The notes under the pieces are model-generated. The model saw only the letters and a program-made list of their open reading frames with translations. It ran no database searches and was not told the DNA's origin. A stretch of 64,000 bases of DNA. Origin: JACMLC01 sp963817025. GTDB lineage: Bacteria > Acidobacteriota > Blastocatellia > Pyrinomonadales > Pyrinomonadaceae. A program made the position numbers and the translations under genes. The stretch spans positions 1,798,001 to 1,862,000 of the forward strand of contig CAWFML010000005.1 in NCBI GenBank assembly GCA_963817025.1, read 5' to 3'. Shown here in pieces: positions 51,608-61,358 of the stretch (positions within the stretch are counted from its first letter, which is position 1; every line of letters begins with the position of its first letter).

Positions 51608-53335
51608 ATGAAGCTTGTTCGTCGTCTTCTTCCATTCGCCTTCGCTTTCGTGATTATGGCAACCGCGTGGGTGTGGTGGAATCGCCCGCAGCGTGTGGAC
51701 ATGGCCGCCTATGTGCCAGCCGATTCCCTTGTCTATCTCGAAGCCAACAGTTTGCCGGACATCGCCAGCGCGCTGACACAGACGGATGCATGGAAAGCTC
51801 TGGCGGCTCCTGCCGGAATTAAGTCCGGCGTCGGTCAGGTCGGATGGCTGAGCCGCATAGCCTCCTGGACAGGCATTGGGCCAGCGGAGGCAGTCGTCTT
51901 CTCACGCGCGCAGATCGCCGCAACGGTCATGGGCCTCGAAGCGGCGGACGGCGGTGACACACTTCGCATCAAGCCGCGCATGGCTCTCGTCATCGAAACT
52001 CATACGGGCGCGAAGCGCACGCGCGCAGCTATCGAGAAGCGCGTCGGTGATTTCGCCAGCCGCGCTTACGACAATCCGCGCATCGAGCAGAAAGATACAG
52101 ACGAAGCGCACTGGATTATCTGGAGCGCGGCGACCAGCGAGCGCCGCATCGTCGCTGCGATGACAGGCAGCATTGCTGTCATCGGCAATGATGAAGCGGC
52201 TGTGCGCGCATGTCTGGCGGTGAAGCGCGGAGAGCGTCCGAGCCTCGTCGGGAATATCGAGATGGAAGAGATGCGCAGGCGCGTCTCCGACAACGATATG
52301 CTGGCCTTCGGATTCGTCTCGGCGCAGGGAGCGTCAAAGATTTTTGAAGTGGCGGCAGCGATCTATGTCGGGCAGATTTCTCAAGACCAGCAGACGCAGA
52401 GCCTTGCCGCAAATATTCTGCCGCAGATGGCGAGCAAGATTCTAGGCAGCGTCGGTTGGAGCACGCGCGTCACAGCCGGGGCTGTTGAAGACCAGTATTT
52501 CATGTCCGTCAAAAATAATGCAGCGGCGCGTTTGCGAGAGACGCTGGCTGCGACTTCTGTCGCAACTATGCGCGCGGGAGAACTATTGCCGGCGGATTCT
52601 TATTCGCTGACGCGCTACACTACGCGCGATGCTCTCTCTGCGTGGCGCGGCTTAAACTTTTCCATTTCCTCGCAGCTTGATCCGCTTCTCTCTGTGATGG
52701 TCTCTCCCTTGCTCAAAGCCGCGCTCAGGCCATACGGCATCGAAGAGCCGGAAGCTTTTATGAAAGCCATTGGGCCAGAGATTGTGACGGCCAGACTCAA
52801 CGACAGCGGCGAGAGCACAGTGATCGTTGTCGAAGTACTCGATGAGAAAACCTTGCGCGACTTTGTTTTTAAGAGGCTCGGAACCAATGCTCCGCAGCAG
52901 GAACGCATAGGAGATAGCGAGTTGCTTTCATCGAAGGATGAAAGTCGCGGAGCCGCAAGCTTTGTCGCAGGGCATCTCTTAACGGGCAACAGGGAAAGCG
53001 TGCGCAGGTGCCTGACGGCACGGCAAGATGGAAAAACCCTCGCGGCAGCGCAGGATTTCAAACAGGCGCTGCAAAGGGCAAATGCGATTGGCCCGGCGCA
53101 AGCCATCACTCTGACGGACGACTTCTCGCCCGCGCTCAACTTTATCTCTTTCATCTCGAATCAAAGAGGCATGCGCGGGCAGCCCGCCAACGAGCAGGAG
53201 CTGTCACAGGCTCTGGGCCAGTTGACTTATGCTGCCAGTGAAACGCAATTTATTGAAGGCGGGGTCGAGAGAAAGACGCGTTCATCGTTCGGACAACTGG
53301 GCGTGCTTGCCACGCAATTTGCCACGATGAAATAA
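51608..53335 (+). CDS. DUF3352-like membrane-anchored protein
   Basis: A 575-residue protein from ATG 51608 with an N-terminal anchor (LLPFAFAFVIMATAWVWW). VYLEANSLPDIASALTQTDAW is typical of the DUF3352 family, which has a repeated alpha/beta layout. No catalytic residues are evident. The C-terminus has ALGQLTYAAS. Function is unknown; it may be periplasmic. It converges on the unknown 462-residue gene after 15 bp. Confidence 0.65.
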   Translation: MKLVRRLLPFAFAFVIMATAWVWWNRPQRVDMAAYVPADSLVYLEANSLPDIASALTQTDAWKALAAPAGIKSGVGQVGWLSRIASWTGIGPAEAVVFSRAQIAATVMGLEAADGGDTLRIKPRMALVIETHTGAKRTRAAIEKRVGDFASRAYDNPRIEQKDTDEAHWIIWSAATSERRIVAAMTGSIAVIGNDEAAVRACLAVKRGERPSLVGNIEMEEMRRRVSDNDMLAFGFVSAQGASKIFEVAAAIYVGQISQDQQTQSLAANILPQMASKILGSVGWSTRVTAGAVEDQYFMSVKNNAAARLRETLAATSVATMRAGELLPADSYSLTRYTTRDALSAWRGLNFSISSQLDPLLSVMVSPLLKAALRPYGIEEPEAFMKAIGPEIVTARLNDSGESTVIVVEVLDEKTLRDFVFKRLGTNAPQQERIGDSELLSSKDESRGAASFVAGHLLTGNRESVRRCLTARQDGKTLAAAQDFKQALQRANAIGPAQAITLTDDFSPALNFISFISNQRGMRGQPANEQELSQALGQLTYAASETQFIEGGVERKTRSSFGQLGVLATQFATMK

Positions 53336-53350
53336 TCTGACTTAGTGCTT

Positions 53351-54739
53351 TTAACTTTCCAGCTCCGGGTAATCGAAAGGATGATCCGCGAGCACTGCGC
53401 GCATGCTGACCTGCCCGTGCAGTGTTTCAAGATAAGCTCCGAATCTGTGCAGCACGGGCGTCACTTCCACAGCGCCGCGCGCGGCTGCGACCTCTTCCAT
53501 AAAACGCTCGCAGGCTTCCCAATCCTTGTACATCAGATAGCGCAGGCTTCCATCACGAAAGTCTATCAGCCGCTCGATGACTCTTGAGATGGGATGATGC
53601 TCGCGCTCTTTTTCCGCTCGCCGCACAAGTTGCAGGAGCGTCCAGAGGTCGCTCCTGAGCAACAGAGATTGATCGAGCTTGGTTTGAAAAGTGCTGAAGA
53701 GACGCGCGCCGTCGAGCGTCGGGTCAAAGACCTGTGCCAGCGCGACGATTGATTGTTGGAAACAATCGCGCAGCAGTCCATGTGCGTTTTCGACTTTGGC
53801 ATAAATCGGCGGCGACTGGCGAAACGAGCTGAGGCCCACCAGCTCGCGTGAAAACACTTTGCGCAACTCCATCGCAATCGCATAGTTCGTCCCGTCAAGC
53901 GCATCGAAGACATCCGCGTCCAGACCTTCTGTGCGCAACGCGCGTGTCTCTATAAAATCGAGCAGCACGCGTGCCTCTTGATAGACGAGACAAAATACCG
54001 GCAGCGTCTGTTTGAGAGGCTGATCGCGCTTGAGAGAGTTTTCGACCAGCCGCAGCCTGTCCAGCAGGCGAGCCAGATCGGAAAAAATGATTGCGATGTC
54101 TGTGCCGAGAGAATCCGCCGGATTGACTGCGCGTGCCAGATCAAGAAGCGGGGCCGGGAGCTTTGCTGCCGATTCATGATGCGCCGCACGCTCTAAAGCT
54201 TGTGCCACCTCTGACCTATCCAGTTCCCGCGCCAGAACTTTTCCGACAGTAGTCCACGCGTAGAAATTGAGTGGGCGCGGTTCAAGCAGATTTTCCGCAA
54301 TCACGCAGATGTCAGAAACGGCTTCGGCCAGATCAACCAACGGCAAAGCTGTTGGCCCCAGAACCGTTCTGTGCATCGCATCCGCGAGGTCGAAATCGCC
54401 TAACGGATTATCCTCATCCCTCTTCTCCGGGGCTGTTCCCTTCTCGTCTTCTAGGTGAACCATGCGGAGCGCGAGTTGTGAGACGCGCAGCAAAGCCCCG
54501 CGCGCAATAATTAATTCATTGGTCCAATCACGCGTCAGGACGGCGGCCTGTTCTGCTTCCGCAAAGGGATGATTGCGTGCGCGAAAGAAACTACGCAACG
54601 CTTGAAGCCACATGCCAAGCTCCTGCTGAGGCTCACTCGCTTCGTAAGCTCCCTGCTTGCCATGCATGGAAGCCGACTGAAGCGCCTGTAAACCATCTTC
54701 GCGCCGGAGTTCTTCTGTCAGAGGCAGAATCGTATCCAA
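53351..54739 (-). CDS. Protein of unknown function, 462 residues
   Basis: Largely alpha-helical, leucine-rich and acidic, without a signal peptide, membrane segment or catalytic motif that I recognise. Repeated helical segments (for example LFSTFQTKLDQSLLLRSDLWTLLQL and DLARAVNPADSLGTDIAIIFSDLARLLDRL) suggest a cytoplasmic helical-bundle protein. The ATG at 54739 gives MDTILPLTEEL. It is convergent with the DUF3352-like gene. Codon use is like its neighbours, so it is not an obvious acquisition. Confidence 0.6.
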   Translation of the reverse strand: MDTILPLTEELRREDGLQALQSASMHGKQGAYEASEPQQELGMWLQALRSFFRARNHPFAEAEQAAVLTRDWTNELIIARGALLRVSQLALRMVHLEDEKGTAPEKRDEDNPLGDFDLADAMHRTVLGPTALPLVDLAEAVSDICVIAENLLEPRPLNFYAWTTVGKVLARELDRSEVAQALERAAHHESAAKLPAPLLDLARAVNPADSLGTDIAIIFSDLARLLDRLRLVENSLKRDQPLKQTLPVFCLVYQEARVLLDFIETRALRTEGLDADVFDALDGTNYAIAMELRKVFSRELVGLSSFRQSPPIYAKVENAHGLLRDCFQQSIVALAQVFDPTLDGARLFSTFQTKLDQSLLLRSDLWTLLQLVRRAEKEREHHPISRVIERLIDFRDGSLRYLMYKDWEACERFMEEVAAARGAVEVTPVLHRFGAYLETLHGQVSMRAVLADHPFDYPELES

Positions 54740-54909
54740 TCTCAGGATTCCTCACCAAACTTTTCGAGCGCGCCCCGAACCCTTTCGAGTCGCTCTTGAG
54801 CGATTGTAAACGCGAACTCGCTCTGTGTGCAAAATAATCTTGCAGGTCGCTGAGACTTTATGTGAAATTCACTTGATGACTTCTCTGGAAAAGTTGGATG
54901 GTATCTCTC

Positions 54910-55527
54910 ATGACTGAGCCACAAGAGATTTTGATTGCGACGCGCAACTCGGGCAAGCTGCAAGAACTTCAGGAATTGCTGTATGGCTTTCCTTTTCAGT
55001 TGCGAAGCCTGAATGATTTCCCTTTCTCCACAGAGGTCGAAGAGACCGGAAGCAGTTTTGCAGACAATGCTGTGCTCAAGGCCAGAGAGTATGCGAGGCA
55101 AACAGGTCTCTGGACGCTCGCGGACGACTCCGGACTGGAGGTGGATGCGCTCGGCGGCGCGCCCGGCATTTTCTCCGCACGCTACGGCGGCGCGGGAGCA
55201 TCAGATGCAGACAGAATCGCAAAGCTGCTCGAAGAACTCTCGCGTACAAAGGACGCGGCACGACGTGCTCGTTTTGTCTGCGTCATTGCGCTTACAGGGA
55301 CGCAGGACACAGAGGTCAACACCTTCACAGGCACATGCGCGGGACAGATTGCCTTTGAGCCGCGCGGGACACATGGATTTGGCTATGACCCGGTTTTCGT
55401 CCCTGATGGATATAGTGAAAGTTTTGGAGAGCTGCCATCCGAAATCAAACAAGAGATCAGTCATCGCGCACGCGCACTCAAAGCCGCACGCCTCTTTCTG
55501 CTCACACATTTCCAACCTCCCGCTTGA
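54910..55527 (+). CDS. rdgB: RdgB/HAM1 family non-canonical purine NTP pyrophosphatase
   Basis: Hydrolyses dITP, XTP and similar purine nucleotides to monophosphate, protecting DNA. The N-terminal ATRNSGK binds phosphate, ADDSGLEVDALGGAPGIFSARYGG is the family signature and GTHGFGYDPVFVP closes the site. The length of 205 is normal. Met 54910 (TEPQEIL) is likely; an ATG at 54898 would add four residues. Confidence 0.95.
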   Translation: MTEPQEILIATRNSGKLQELQELLYGFPFQLRSLNDFPFSTEVEETGSSFADNAVLKAREYARQTGLWTLADDSGLEVDALGGAPGIFSARYGGAGASDADRIAKLLEELSRTKDAARRARFVCVIALTGTQDTEVNTFTGTCAGQIAFEPRGTHGFGYDPVFVPDGYSESFGELPSEIKQEISHRARALKAARLFLLTHFQPPA

Positions 55528-55601
55528 CCCGCTTTGATTGCGCCCGCTAGAATGTGCCATCCCAAAAGCGTTTCCATTAAATCGAACGCTGCACAAGAAT
55601 G

Positions 55602-55680
<79 letters not shown>

Positions 55681-55696
55681 AGAATTAACGTTTGAA

Positions 55697-55726
55697 GGCT
55701 GCCAGCAATGGTGGCCGTTTTTCTTT
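55697..55726 (+). terminator. Intrinsic terminator after tRNA-Pro
   Basis: An 8-bp stem (55697-55704 with 55709-55716, two wobbles) closed by a GCAA tetraloop and followed by a U-tract (GTTTTTCTTTT). Confidence 0.8.
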
Positions 55727-55913
55727 TGCAGCAGGCTTTGGAAATCATCTTACTTGTAACGGCTTCCCTAATCCTCCGCTTCAACTCAAAAAATATTTTT
55801 CAGAGAGTGAAACCATTTGCCCGTCAACTTCGCGTTATTGATTGAAGGCGGTTAGTCGAGGCAGGCGGCGGTTTCGCCATGAATCTGTAGAAAAGGATTA
55901 AGGTGAATTCATT

Positions 55914-56378
55914 ATGAGTGAGACAGACAATCTTCCGGACTTAGATAATCAAGAAGTATGGCGCATCATTGAACAGGAATTGCTGCTCAGTAAAGGCAGC
56001 TATGTGGTCGAACAAGTGGGCAAGGCTTTTCGCTCATTGCAGGCCAGACGCCGCGACGGCGCACATGCCACTGATGTTAACCTTGCAGCCGCAGAGCATT
56101 ACATGTACGCGCGTTTCCTGACCGGAACGACTGGCGATCCGTTGGTGCTCGCGGCTCCGGTTGGCTACGCCCTCAAGAAGCAGCTTTATTTCACGCTCGG
56201 CATAGAGAATTGGATGAGAACGTCGCCCAACAATCCTGTGCTGCCTCCCTCAGTGGGTTCTGTGGTCTGGGGCGAGATGGGCGTGGCGGACGGCCTGAAG
56301 GATTATCAGGGGCAGAACGGCGCGGGGAGCGTGCGGATTGGCGGCTCCTTAGAGGCTGTCAAGCAGGCGGCATACTAA
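55914..56378 (+). CDS. Protein of unknown function, 154 residues
   Basis: A clear frame with ATG 55914 and an AAGG-type site upstream. The product begins MSETDNLPDLDNQEVWRI and has hydrophobic and helical segments, with the middle part AAEHYMYARFLTGTTGDPLVLAAPVGYALKK. There is no recognised domain, Cys pair or signal. The middle may be a short amphipathic helix hairpin. It lies alone between tRNA-Pro and HU. Confidence 0.65.
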   Translation: MSETDNLPDLDNQEVWRIIEQELLLSKGSYVVEQVGKAFRSLQARRRDGAHATDVNLAAAEHYMYARFLTGTTGDPLVLAAPVGYALKKQLYFTLGIENWMRTSPNNPVLPPSVGSVVWGEMGVADGLKDYQGQNGAGSVRIGGSLEAVKQAAY

Positions 56379-56395
56379 AAGCCGCTAACAAAACT

Positions 56396-56476
56396 CAGCC
56401 ACAGAGACAAGAAAAGCAGATGAAGGAAATGCTAAATGAAATGTTTATCGTTATCTCCTCGGTCTCTGTGGCTCTG
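56396..56476. repeat. Imperfect palindrome downstream of the 154-residue gene
   Basis: CAGCCACAGAGAC (56396-56408) pairs with GTCTCTGTGGCTCTG (56462-56476), and further CTGTGG units follow on the right. It is of the same style as the heptad palindromes, but the spacing is 8 nt. Confidence 0.55.
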
Positions 56477-56840
56477 TGGCTAATCTGTGGTTCTGTATAA
56501 GCGCTCCAACTATCTTCCGGCTAGATCGCTCAAGTGTGAAGGCTCTATTAATGCTTTGAAGCCGAATAAAGATAGGATTATTCAGTTATCTCTTTTGATC
56601 CGTGGCAAGAGGGCAGAAGTTATTTCCTCTTGCCATGAATGTTTTCCCGCCCGCGCAGGTCTGAAAGATTGTGGCAAGATTGCTTTATCTGCGGCTGGCC
56701 GCACAGAAAGCACAAAAAAACCTTCTAAAATCAACGAAAAATGAGAAATTGTGGAGACGCGAGGCCATTGTGTGTGATATATGTTGCCTCACAAAGCTTT
56801 TCCATTTCCCGCAATTCACTGGAGGTAACTAGATCACGCC

Positions 56841-57155
56841 ATGTCGAGCAACGCCGCAGGAACCAAGAAACGCATGACCCAATCGGAAGTCATCAACTAT
56901 TTCGCCGAGAAGTTCGGCCTTAAACGCGCGCAAGCAAAGGAGATGTTTGAGGAACTGGCTAGTTTGGCCGGCAATGAAGTCAAGAATAACGGCGAATTTG
57001 TGCTGCCGGGATTCGGCAAGCTCGTGTTATCCGAGCGCAAAGCACGCGAAGGTCGCAATCCGGCGACTGGCGATACCATACAGATTCCCGCTAAAACAAC
57101 TCTCAAGTTTCGCTTGGGAAAAGCAATAAAGGACTCTGTCGTGCCGAAAAAGTAG
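56841..57155 (+). CDS. HU-family DNA-binding protein
   Basis: A 104-residue nucleoid protein. The N-terminal dimer helices are followed by GEFVLPGFGKLVLSERKA and the minor-groove arm motif REGRNPATGDTIQIPAKTT, which includes the conserved Pro at the beta-arm tip. A short, Lys-rich N-terminal extension (SSNAAGTKKRMTQ) distinguishes it from E. coli HU. The start ATG is at 56841, with AGGAGG-like GGAGGT upstream. Confidence 0.93.
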   Translation: MSSNAAGTKKRMTQSEVINYFAEKFGLKRAQAKEMFEELASLAGNEVKNNGEFVLPGFGKLVLSERKAREGRNPATGDTIQIPAKTTLKFRLGKAIKDSVVPKK

Positions 57156-57775
57156 CCGATAGTTATTCTGCTTTCTACGCTTTACACCTCATCAATGCGC
57201 CGTCTGCTTCGTTCACGCAGGGTAATGTTTCCGCGTGAAATTCAGGCGGCGCTGTTTTTTTGCTATATCTCAAATAATCGCCCGGCTCATAAGTCAGAAC
57301 TGCCTTGCAGTAACGGGCAGGTTATGCTCGAAGTCAGGCAACCTGCGCGGTATCGCAGGCGGTTCCAACTTGGACGAATCATCTTTCTGCCGAAAAATGG
57401 AACTGACGCCTATTTTGGGCGTTAAATGATTGTAAATAAAAGGCTGAAGCGGCTAACGGGGCTTTAGAAAATTCAGGCCGCTTGATGTCTGCAAATTGAC
57501 TACCGGCTTAATTCCGGTAGAGATTAAAAAAGTTCTGGATTTTTTCGATGTTCGCGGCTATAATTTCCGGTTTTGTTGGACAGGCTAGCCGATTCTATTT
57601 GTGGGGGATTATCTTTTCGTGTGCCTTTCCAGACAAAATCTCTTAGGAAATGCAACATTTTTGCATCCTAAGCGGGATGCATTTCATCTAAAGTTATCTT
57701 AAATTAATTGAGCGAAGGCTTTGATTGCGAAGAGAGGAAAATCCAAGAGCTTTCGCGTACTGGAGGAGCAAAGAA
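57156..57775. other. Intergenic region, no supported gene
   Basis: 620 bp between HU and the next gene. It has hairpins CCTGCG/CGCAGG at 57351-57369, ACGCC/GGCGT near 57405-57421 and GCATCC/GGATGC near 57663-57680. A good -10 (TATAAT at 57559-57564) lacks a clear -35. A structured small RNA is possible, but I recognise none. Confidence 0.4.
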
Positions 57776-58024
57776 GTGATTTTTAATACCCATCTCCCGC
57801 TCGGCGAGCGGATTCAGAGAATTGACCATATTCAGGCGCGGCGCTTTACCAAATTAGGTGGCCCGGCACTGGATATTGCGACGGAGGGGATTGTCCGTCA
57901 CCTACGCGCCTGTGACCGTATGGATGTCAACCCGGACGCTTCAGCCGTCCGCGAGATTATTGATGATGCGTTGAACGGGCGTCGCGTTTTTGCAGAAACC
58001 GGCAATGACCGCGTGGCTGCCTGA
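57776..58024 (+). CDS. Small protein of unknown function, 82 residues
   Basis: A GTG start at 57776 with GGAGGAG upstream is preferred (an ATG start at 57725 lacks a good site). The product has ERIQRIDHIQARRFTKLGGPALDI and later NPDASAVREIIDDALNGRRVF; no family is recognised. It is helical and lacks a signal peptide. A strong terminator lies 25 bp downstream, supporting a real transcript. Confidence 0.6.
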   Translation: MIFNTHLPLGERIQRIDHIQARRFTKLGGPALDIATEGIVRHLRACDRMDVNPDASAVREIIDDALNGRRVFAETGNDRVAA

Positions 58025-58049
58025 CTTTTTAATTCGCGCTTAGAGATTT

Positions 58050-58086
58050 AAAAGACTGCTACCCCCTCAAAGGCAGCAGTCTTTTT
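58050..58086 (+). terminator. Intrinsic terminator
   Basis: The stem AAAAGACTGCT (58050-58060) pairs with AGCAGTCTTTTT (58075-58086) and includes a U-run. It ends the 82-residue gene on the plus strand and could also stop the minus-strand AI-2E gene. Confidence 0.8.
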
Positions 58087-58119
58087 GTGTCTACTCATAA
58101 AGGCGCAGTCTCTCTGCAA

Positions 58120-59220
58120 TCATGACTCCTTCGGGTCTAAAATCACCTCTTCAGCCAAAGTGGGCTGTTGCAAGGTCTGTGCGGTCGGGCGGTCTGCCTG
58201 TCTGAAAATATCCAGCAGGGCAAGCGTCACTGCGAGCACCACAGGGCCAAGCACTATGCCCAGCACGCCGAAGACCTGTAAGCCGCCAAGCACGGAGAAA
58301 AAGATTAAAAGCTCATGGAGTTTGACTCTTTCCCCAACCAGCTTCGGGCGCAGGAAATTGTCTACAGTGCCAATCACCAGCCCGCCCCAAACTGTTAGCA
58401 TTATGGCCTTAGTCCAGTGACCTGTCAGGCCCAGGTAAATTGCCGCCGGAACCCAGACGATGAAAGAGCCTGCCATCGGAATCATAGAGAGGAAAGCCAT
58501 CACCACAGCCCACACGATTGCTGACGGCAAGCCGAGCGCCCAGAAGGCCAAGCCTCCAAGCGCGCCCTGAATGACTGCAATCACCAGCACTCCATAAAGG
58601 CTCGCGCCAATCACACTGCGCGTGCGTTCCAGTATGGCTTCGCTCTGCGCTTTTTCGAGCGGGATGACATCCGGCAGGGCTTGCACGATTCTGTCGCCGT
58701 CGCGGAAGAGATAGTACATAGTGAAGATGATGAAAAACACTTTGATGACCGCGCCGACAGCGCCGCCGACGACGGAAAGCGTGCGACTGGCAATCGCGCC
58801 GCCCATGCCTTCGAGTTGTGATTTGATAAACTCAGGCGAGCGCCATTGTTCGAGATTGACATATTGACCGAGCCAACCGATGGCGCGCCCCGTCGGAGTG
58901 TCAGGATCAAGCAAGCCCGTGATTTGTCCCCCCAGGTTCTGAGCGACACCCGACAGTTCGTTAAAGACTGCAAACGTCACCAGTATCAGCGGAGCGAGGA
59001 TAGTCACGATGACCAGCAGGCTTGATAGAGCTGCGCTGACAGATGGGCTTTTAGTCTTGATGACGAGACGTTTGTGAACGGGGAAGAATACAATGACCAG
59101 CACAGCCGCCCACGCCAGCACAGCTATCAAGGGTTGCAGCATCAACCAGCAAAGGTAAATCGCTATCGCCGTCGCAGCCAGCAGCGCAATCCATCTGGCT
59201 TGATTTTTACCCTCTTTCAT
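58120..59220 (-). CDS. AI-2E family transporter (PerM-like)
   Basis: A 366-residue inner-membrane protein with about eight helices (for example WIALLAATAIAIYLCWLML, VLAWAAVLVIVFFPVH, VLGVIAVIQGALGGLAFWALG-type segments). The loop has AFLSMIPMAGSFIVWVPA and the end VVLAVTLALLDIF, which are typical of the PerM/AI-2E exporter family. The start at 59220 is chosen because GGAGATAAAGAGG precedes it; the frame runs on upstream through tRNA-Arg. The substrate is unknown; some members export a quorum signal, others act as Na+/H+ antiporters. Confidence 0.88.
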   Translation of the reverse strand: MKEGKNQARWIALLAATAIAIYLCWLMLQPLIAVLAWAAVLVIVFFPVHKRLVIKTKSPSVSAALSSLLVIVTILAPLILVTFAVFNELSGVAQNLGGQITGLLDPDTPTGRAIGWLGQYVNLEQWRSPEFIKSQLEGMGGAIASRTLSVVGGAVGAVIKVFFIIFTMYYLFRDGDRIVQALPDVIPLEKAQSEAILERTRSVIGASLYGVLVIAVIQGALGGLAFWALGLPSAIVWAVVMAFLSMIPMAGSFIVWVPAAIYLGLTGHWTKAIMLTVWGGLVIGTVDNFLRPKLVGERVKLHELLIFFSVLGGLQVFGVLGIVLGPVVLAVTLALLDIFRQADRPTAQTLQQPTLAEEVILDPKES

Positions 59221-59376
59221 CCTCTTTATCTCCTCTTTGAAAGGATGCAGAACTTTAACATATCCGCGAGTTTTCGGTTTTCCTTTCGCAAACATCGAAA
59301 AGGGCGAGGAAATGCCGGCGCGCATTTGACGTTGACCGCGCCCCGCGTGATAACATTCCAGCGATTTAACCTGTTT

Positions 59377-59449
59377 GCTCCCGTAGCTCAGTGGATAGAG
59401 CATCTGCCTTCTAAGCAGAGGGTCGCTGGTTCGAGTCCAGCCGGGGGCA
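59377..59449 (+). tRNA. tRNA-Arg (anticodon UCU)
   Basis: Acceptor GCTCCCG pairs with CGGGGGC (one wobble), the anticodon loop is CTTCTAA with TCT, the T arm is GCTGG/CCAGC. CCA is not encoded. Confidence 0.96.
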
Positions 59450-59599
59450 CTTTTTATTCAGCCGTTGAGGCTATTAGCAACTTGAATAAATCCGCCGCGT
59501 AGTGTAAAAACTTTTAGCGCGGCGGCAGCAGTTTTTGAAAAGACAATCCGGTAAAAACTGTTGCGCGATGCCTGTCAGATGCAAGACAAAGTTTCCTAT

Positions 59600-59677
59600 G
59601 GCGGCTATAGCTCAGTTGGTTAGAGCGCGAGATTGTGGTTCTTGAGGTCGAGGGTTCGAGACCCTCTAGCCGCCCCA
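59600..59677 (+). tRNA. tRNA-His (anticodon GUG), island attachment site
   Basis: Acceptor GCGGCTA pairs with TAGCCGC, and the extra G at position -1 faces discriminator C (59674), the mark of tRNA-His. The anticodon loop is TTGTGGT; T loop TTCGAGA. CCA is encoded (59675-59677). A tyrosine recombinase gene begins 80 bp after the 3' end, so this end is a likely attachment site; the matching copy at the far end is not in the window. Confidence 0.95.
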
Positions 59678-59756
59678 TTACCTTCTTAGTCAATAACTTA
59701 CCTAAACAATAAATCTGAACAGCCACTCATTTGAGTGCAAGATTTGGAGGTAAGTT

Positions 59757-60605
59757 ATGTCTGAATTGTTTGAATCCTTCATCCGCGAACGGCGATACCT
59801 ACACAACCTCGCAGAATCCACCCTGACCTATTACCGTGAGGTCTATCACAACTTCGATAAAGCAGGGGCGTTTACAGACCTGTCCAAGAAATCCCTCTCA
59901 GAGGCTCTAATTGCCTTCAGGACGCGCGGTGTAACGGTAGGAGCCATCAATACCTACATTCGGGGAATCAACACTTTTCTTCGCTGGCTACATGAAAACG
60001 GGCATATCTCTGAGAACCTTTCTCTCAAACTGCTGAGGGCGGAAAAGAGGCTCCTGCGCTCCCTGACTGATGAGGAGCTTCAAACCATTATCAAATTCAA
60101 ACCAAAGAGCAAATCTGAGAAAAGACTACTAACCCTGCTGCAACTGGTCATGGATAGCGGAATACGAATCAATGAAGCTCTCACGCTTCAGCGTTCCCGC
60201 ATAGACTTTGACAACCTCATCTTTTCGATTGTCGGCAAGGGCAACAAAGAAAGAGTAATTCCCATCTCGTATGAGTTGAGGAAGATTCTGTACAAGTATC
60301 TTTCGACTCATAAGTTTGAACTGGTCTTTTGTAATGGGCATGGCGGGAAGCTCCGGTACGACAATATGAGGCGGGATTGGAAACTCCTTAAAACCAAATT
60401 AAAGCTTGAGAATACGGGAGGGGCTTTCCATCCATTTAGACGAACGTTCGCTACCAACTACATTCGGAATAAAGGAAACCCATTTGTCTTACAAAGACTC
60501 TTGGGACACTCAACGCTTGCTCAAACCAATGAGTACGTCAAGCTGGTCACAGAAGACTTACAGGCCGAGCAGCATAGAACTTCCTTGCTTAACCGGCTGA
60601 AATAG
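59757..60605 (+). CDS. Tyrosine recombinase/integrase
   Basis: A 282-residue site-specific recombinase. The N-terminal SAM-like core-binding domain (about 1-95) is followed by a catalytic domain with Arg in SGIRINEAL, Lys in GKGNKER, HPFRRTFAT (His-x-x-Arg), LLGHS and the Tyr of NEYVKL. The start has GGAGG 6 nt upstream. It lies immediately 3' of tRNA-His and likely integrated the island. Confidence 0.95.
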   Translation: MSELFESFIRERRYLHNLAESTLTYYREVYHNFDKAGAFTDLSKKSLSEALIAFRTRGVTVGAINTYIRGINTFLRWLHENGHISENLSLKLLRAEKRLLRSLTDEELQTIIKFKPKSKSEKRLLTLLQLVMDSGIRINEALTLQRSRIDFDNLIFSIVGKGNKERVIPISYELRKILYKYLSTHKFELVFCNGHGGKLRYDNMRRDWKLLKTKLKLENTGGAFHPFRRTFATNYIRNKGNPFVLQRLLGHSTLAQTNEYVKLVTEDLQAEQHRTSLLNRLK

Positions 60606-61047
60606 AATTCAGCTTGGCAAATCCTTGAAATAATAGAGGGGCGTTAAGGTCGTAGGCTAAAGCGGCATGACGCTCCTCTTCAAACCAGCCGATACAAATA
60701 TTTCTCTTCTTTATTGTAATCTGGCATCGCCACTTATTGCTTTTTTGATCCCATGTCACTCCCTTAAAATGAGAGCTTTTGTTAAGACTCTTTTTTCGGT
60801 TAGCTTGATTCTGTCTCTTGGTACAGATTCGTAAATTAGACTTCCTGTTGTCTAAAACACTACCGTTACTATGGTCTGTTTCCCTGTCTTTAGGAGTACC
60901 CATGATCTGCCGATGCATAAGAACCTTAGTGCCATTTTCATTCCGTGTAGCGTAGCGGTCAAAATACCAATGATACTGATTCAAGGTTTCGTAATCTTCA
61001 ACATCAACAATCGCCCGTTTCCCTTTTGTTAGCTCAATAAATTTCAA
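60589..61047 (-). CDS. HNH endonuclease with AP2 domain (homing-type)
   Basis: A 152-residue protein with an N-terminal NUMOD-like segment (RAIVDVEDYETLNQYHWYF). The HNH motif is seen as VLMHRQIMG, DHSNGSVLDNRKSNLRICT. The C-terminal AP2 DNA-binding fold has GVTWDQKSNKWRCQI and EEERHAALAYDLNA. Such proteins are free-standing homing or phage-borne nickases. The 3' end overlaps the integrase stop by 17 bp in a tail-to-tail manner. Confidence 0.9.
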   Translation of the reverse strand: MKFIELTKGKRAIVDVEDYETLNQYHWYFDRYATRNENGTKVLMHRQIMGTPKDRETDHSNGSVLDNRKSNLRICTKRQNQANRKKSLNKSSHFKGVTWDQKSNKWRCQITIKKRNICIGWFEEERHAALAYDLNAPLLFQGFAKLNSISAG

Positions 61048-61100
61048 AGTACAATGTATTACTGATTAGACGATTATTTTATTATGTCAATTGATCCGTC

Positions 61101-61358
61101 TCAATGAAATTTATGCACTTCGTTTTCTTTAATGTGATTCCTTTCAACTCTCATAGGCTTGTCTTTGGAGGGTCTGAAGTAGAACCGTAATCTCTTTCTG
61201 AAATCCATCATCAAACCTCGGTGGGTTAGGTATTCTTCAAACATTTTCTTGGGGACTTTAACGGATGGATAAAATTGGTACTTCTCACTTGCGGGTTTGA
61301 GGTGGTAATGCTCTTCACCATTCTCTACGGTCTTGATAATTTCAACTTCAGATTCCAT
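61101..61358 (-). CDS. Mobile-island protein of unknown function, 85 residues
   Basis: Begins MESEVEIIKTVENGEEHYHL and is rich in Lys/Tyr/Phe, with PKKMFEEYLTHRG. It has no recognised family and no signal. The start overlaps the end of the NinG-like gene by 11 bp, so it is the second gene of a two-gene unit. The codon use is AT-rich compared with the chromosome. Confidence 0.55.
   Translation of the reverse strand: MESEVEIIKTVENGEEHYHLKPASEKYQFYPSVKVPKKMFEEYLTHRGLMMDFRKRLRFYFRPSKDKPMRVERNHIKENEVHKFH

Noticed and set aside
56487..56744. 85-codon plus-strand frame between the 154-residue protein and HU
   Set aside because: No ribosome site and overlaps the end of an intergenic palindrome.
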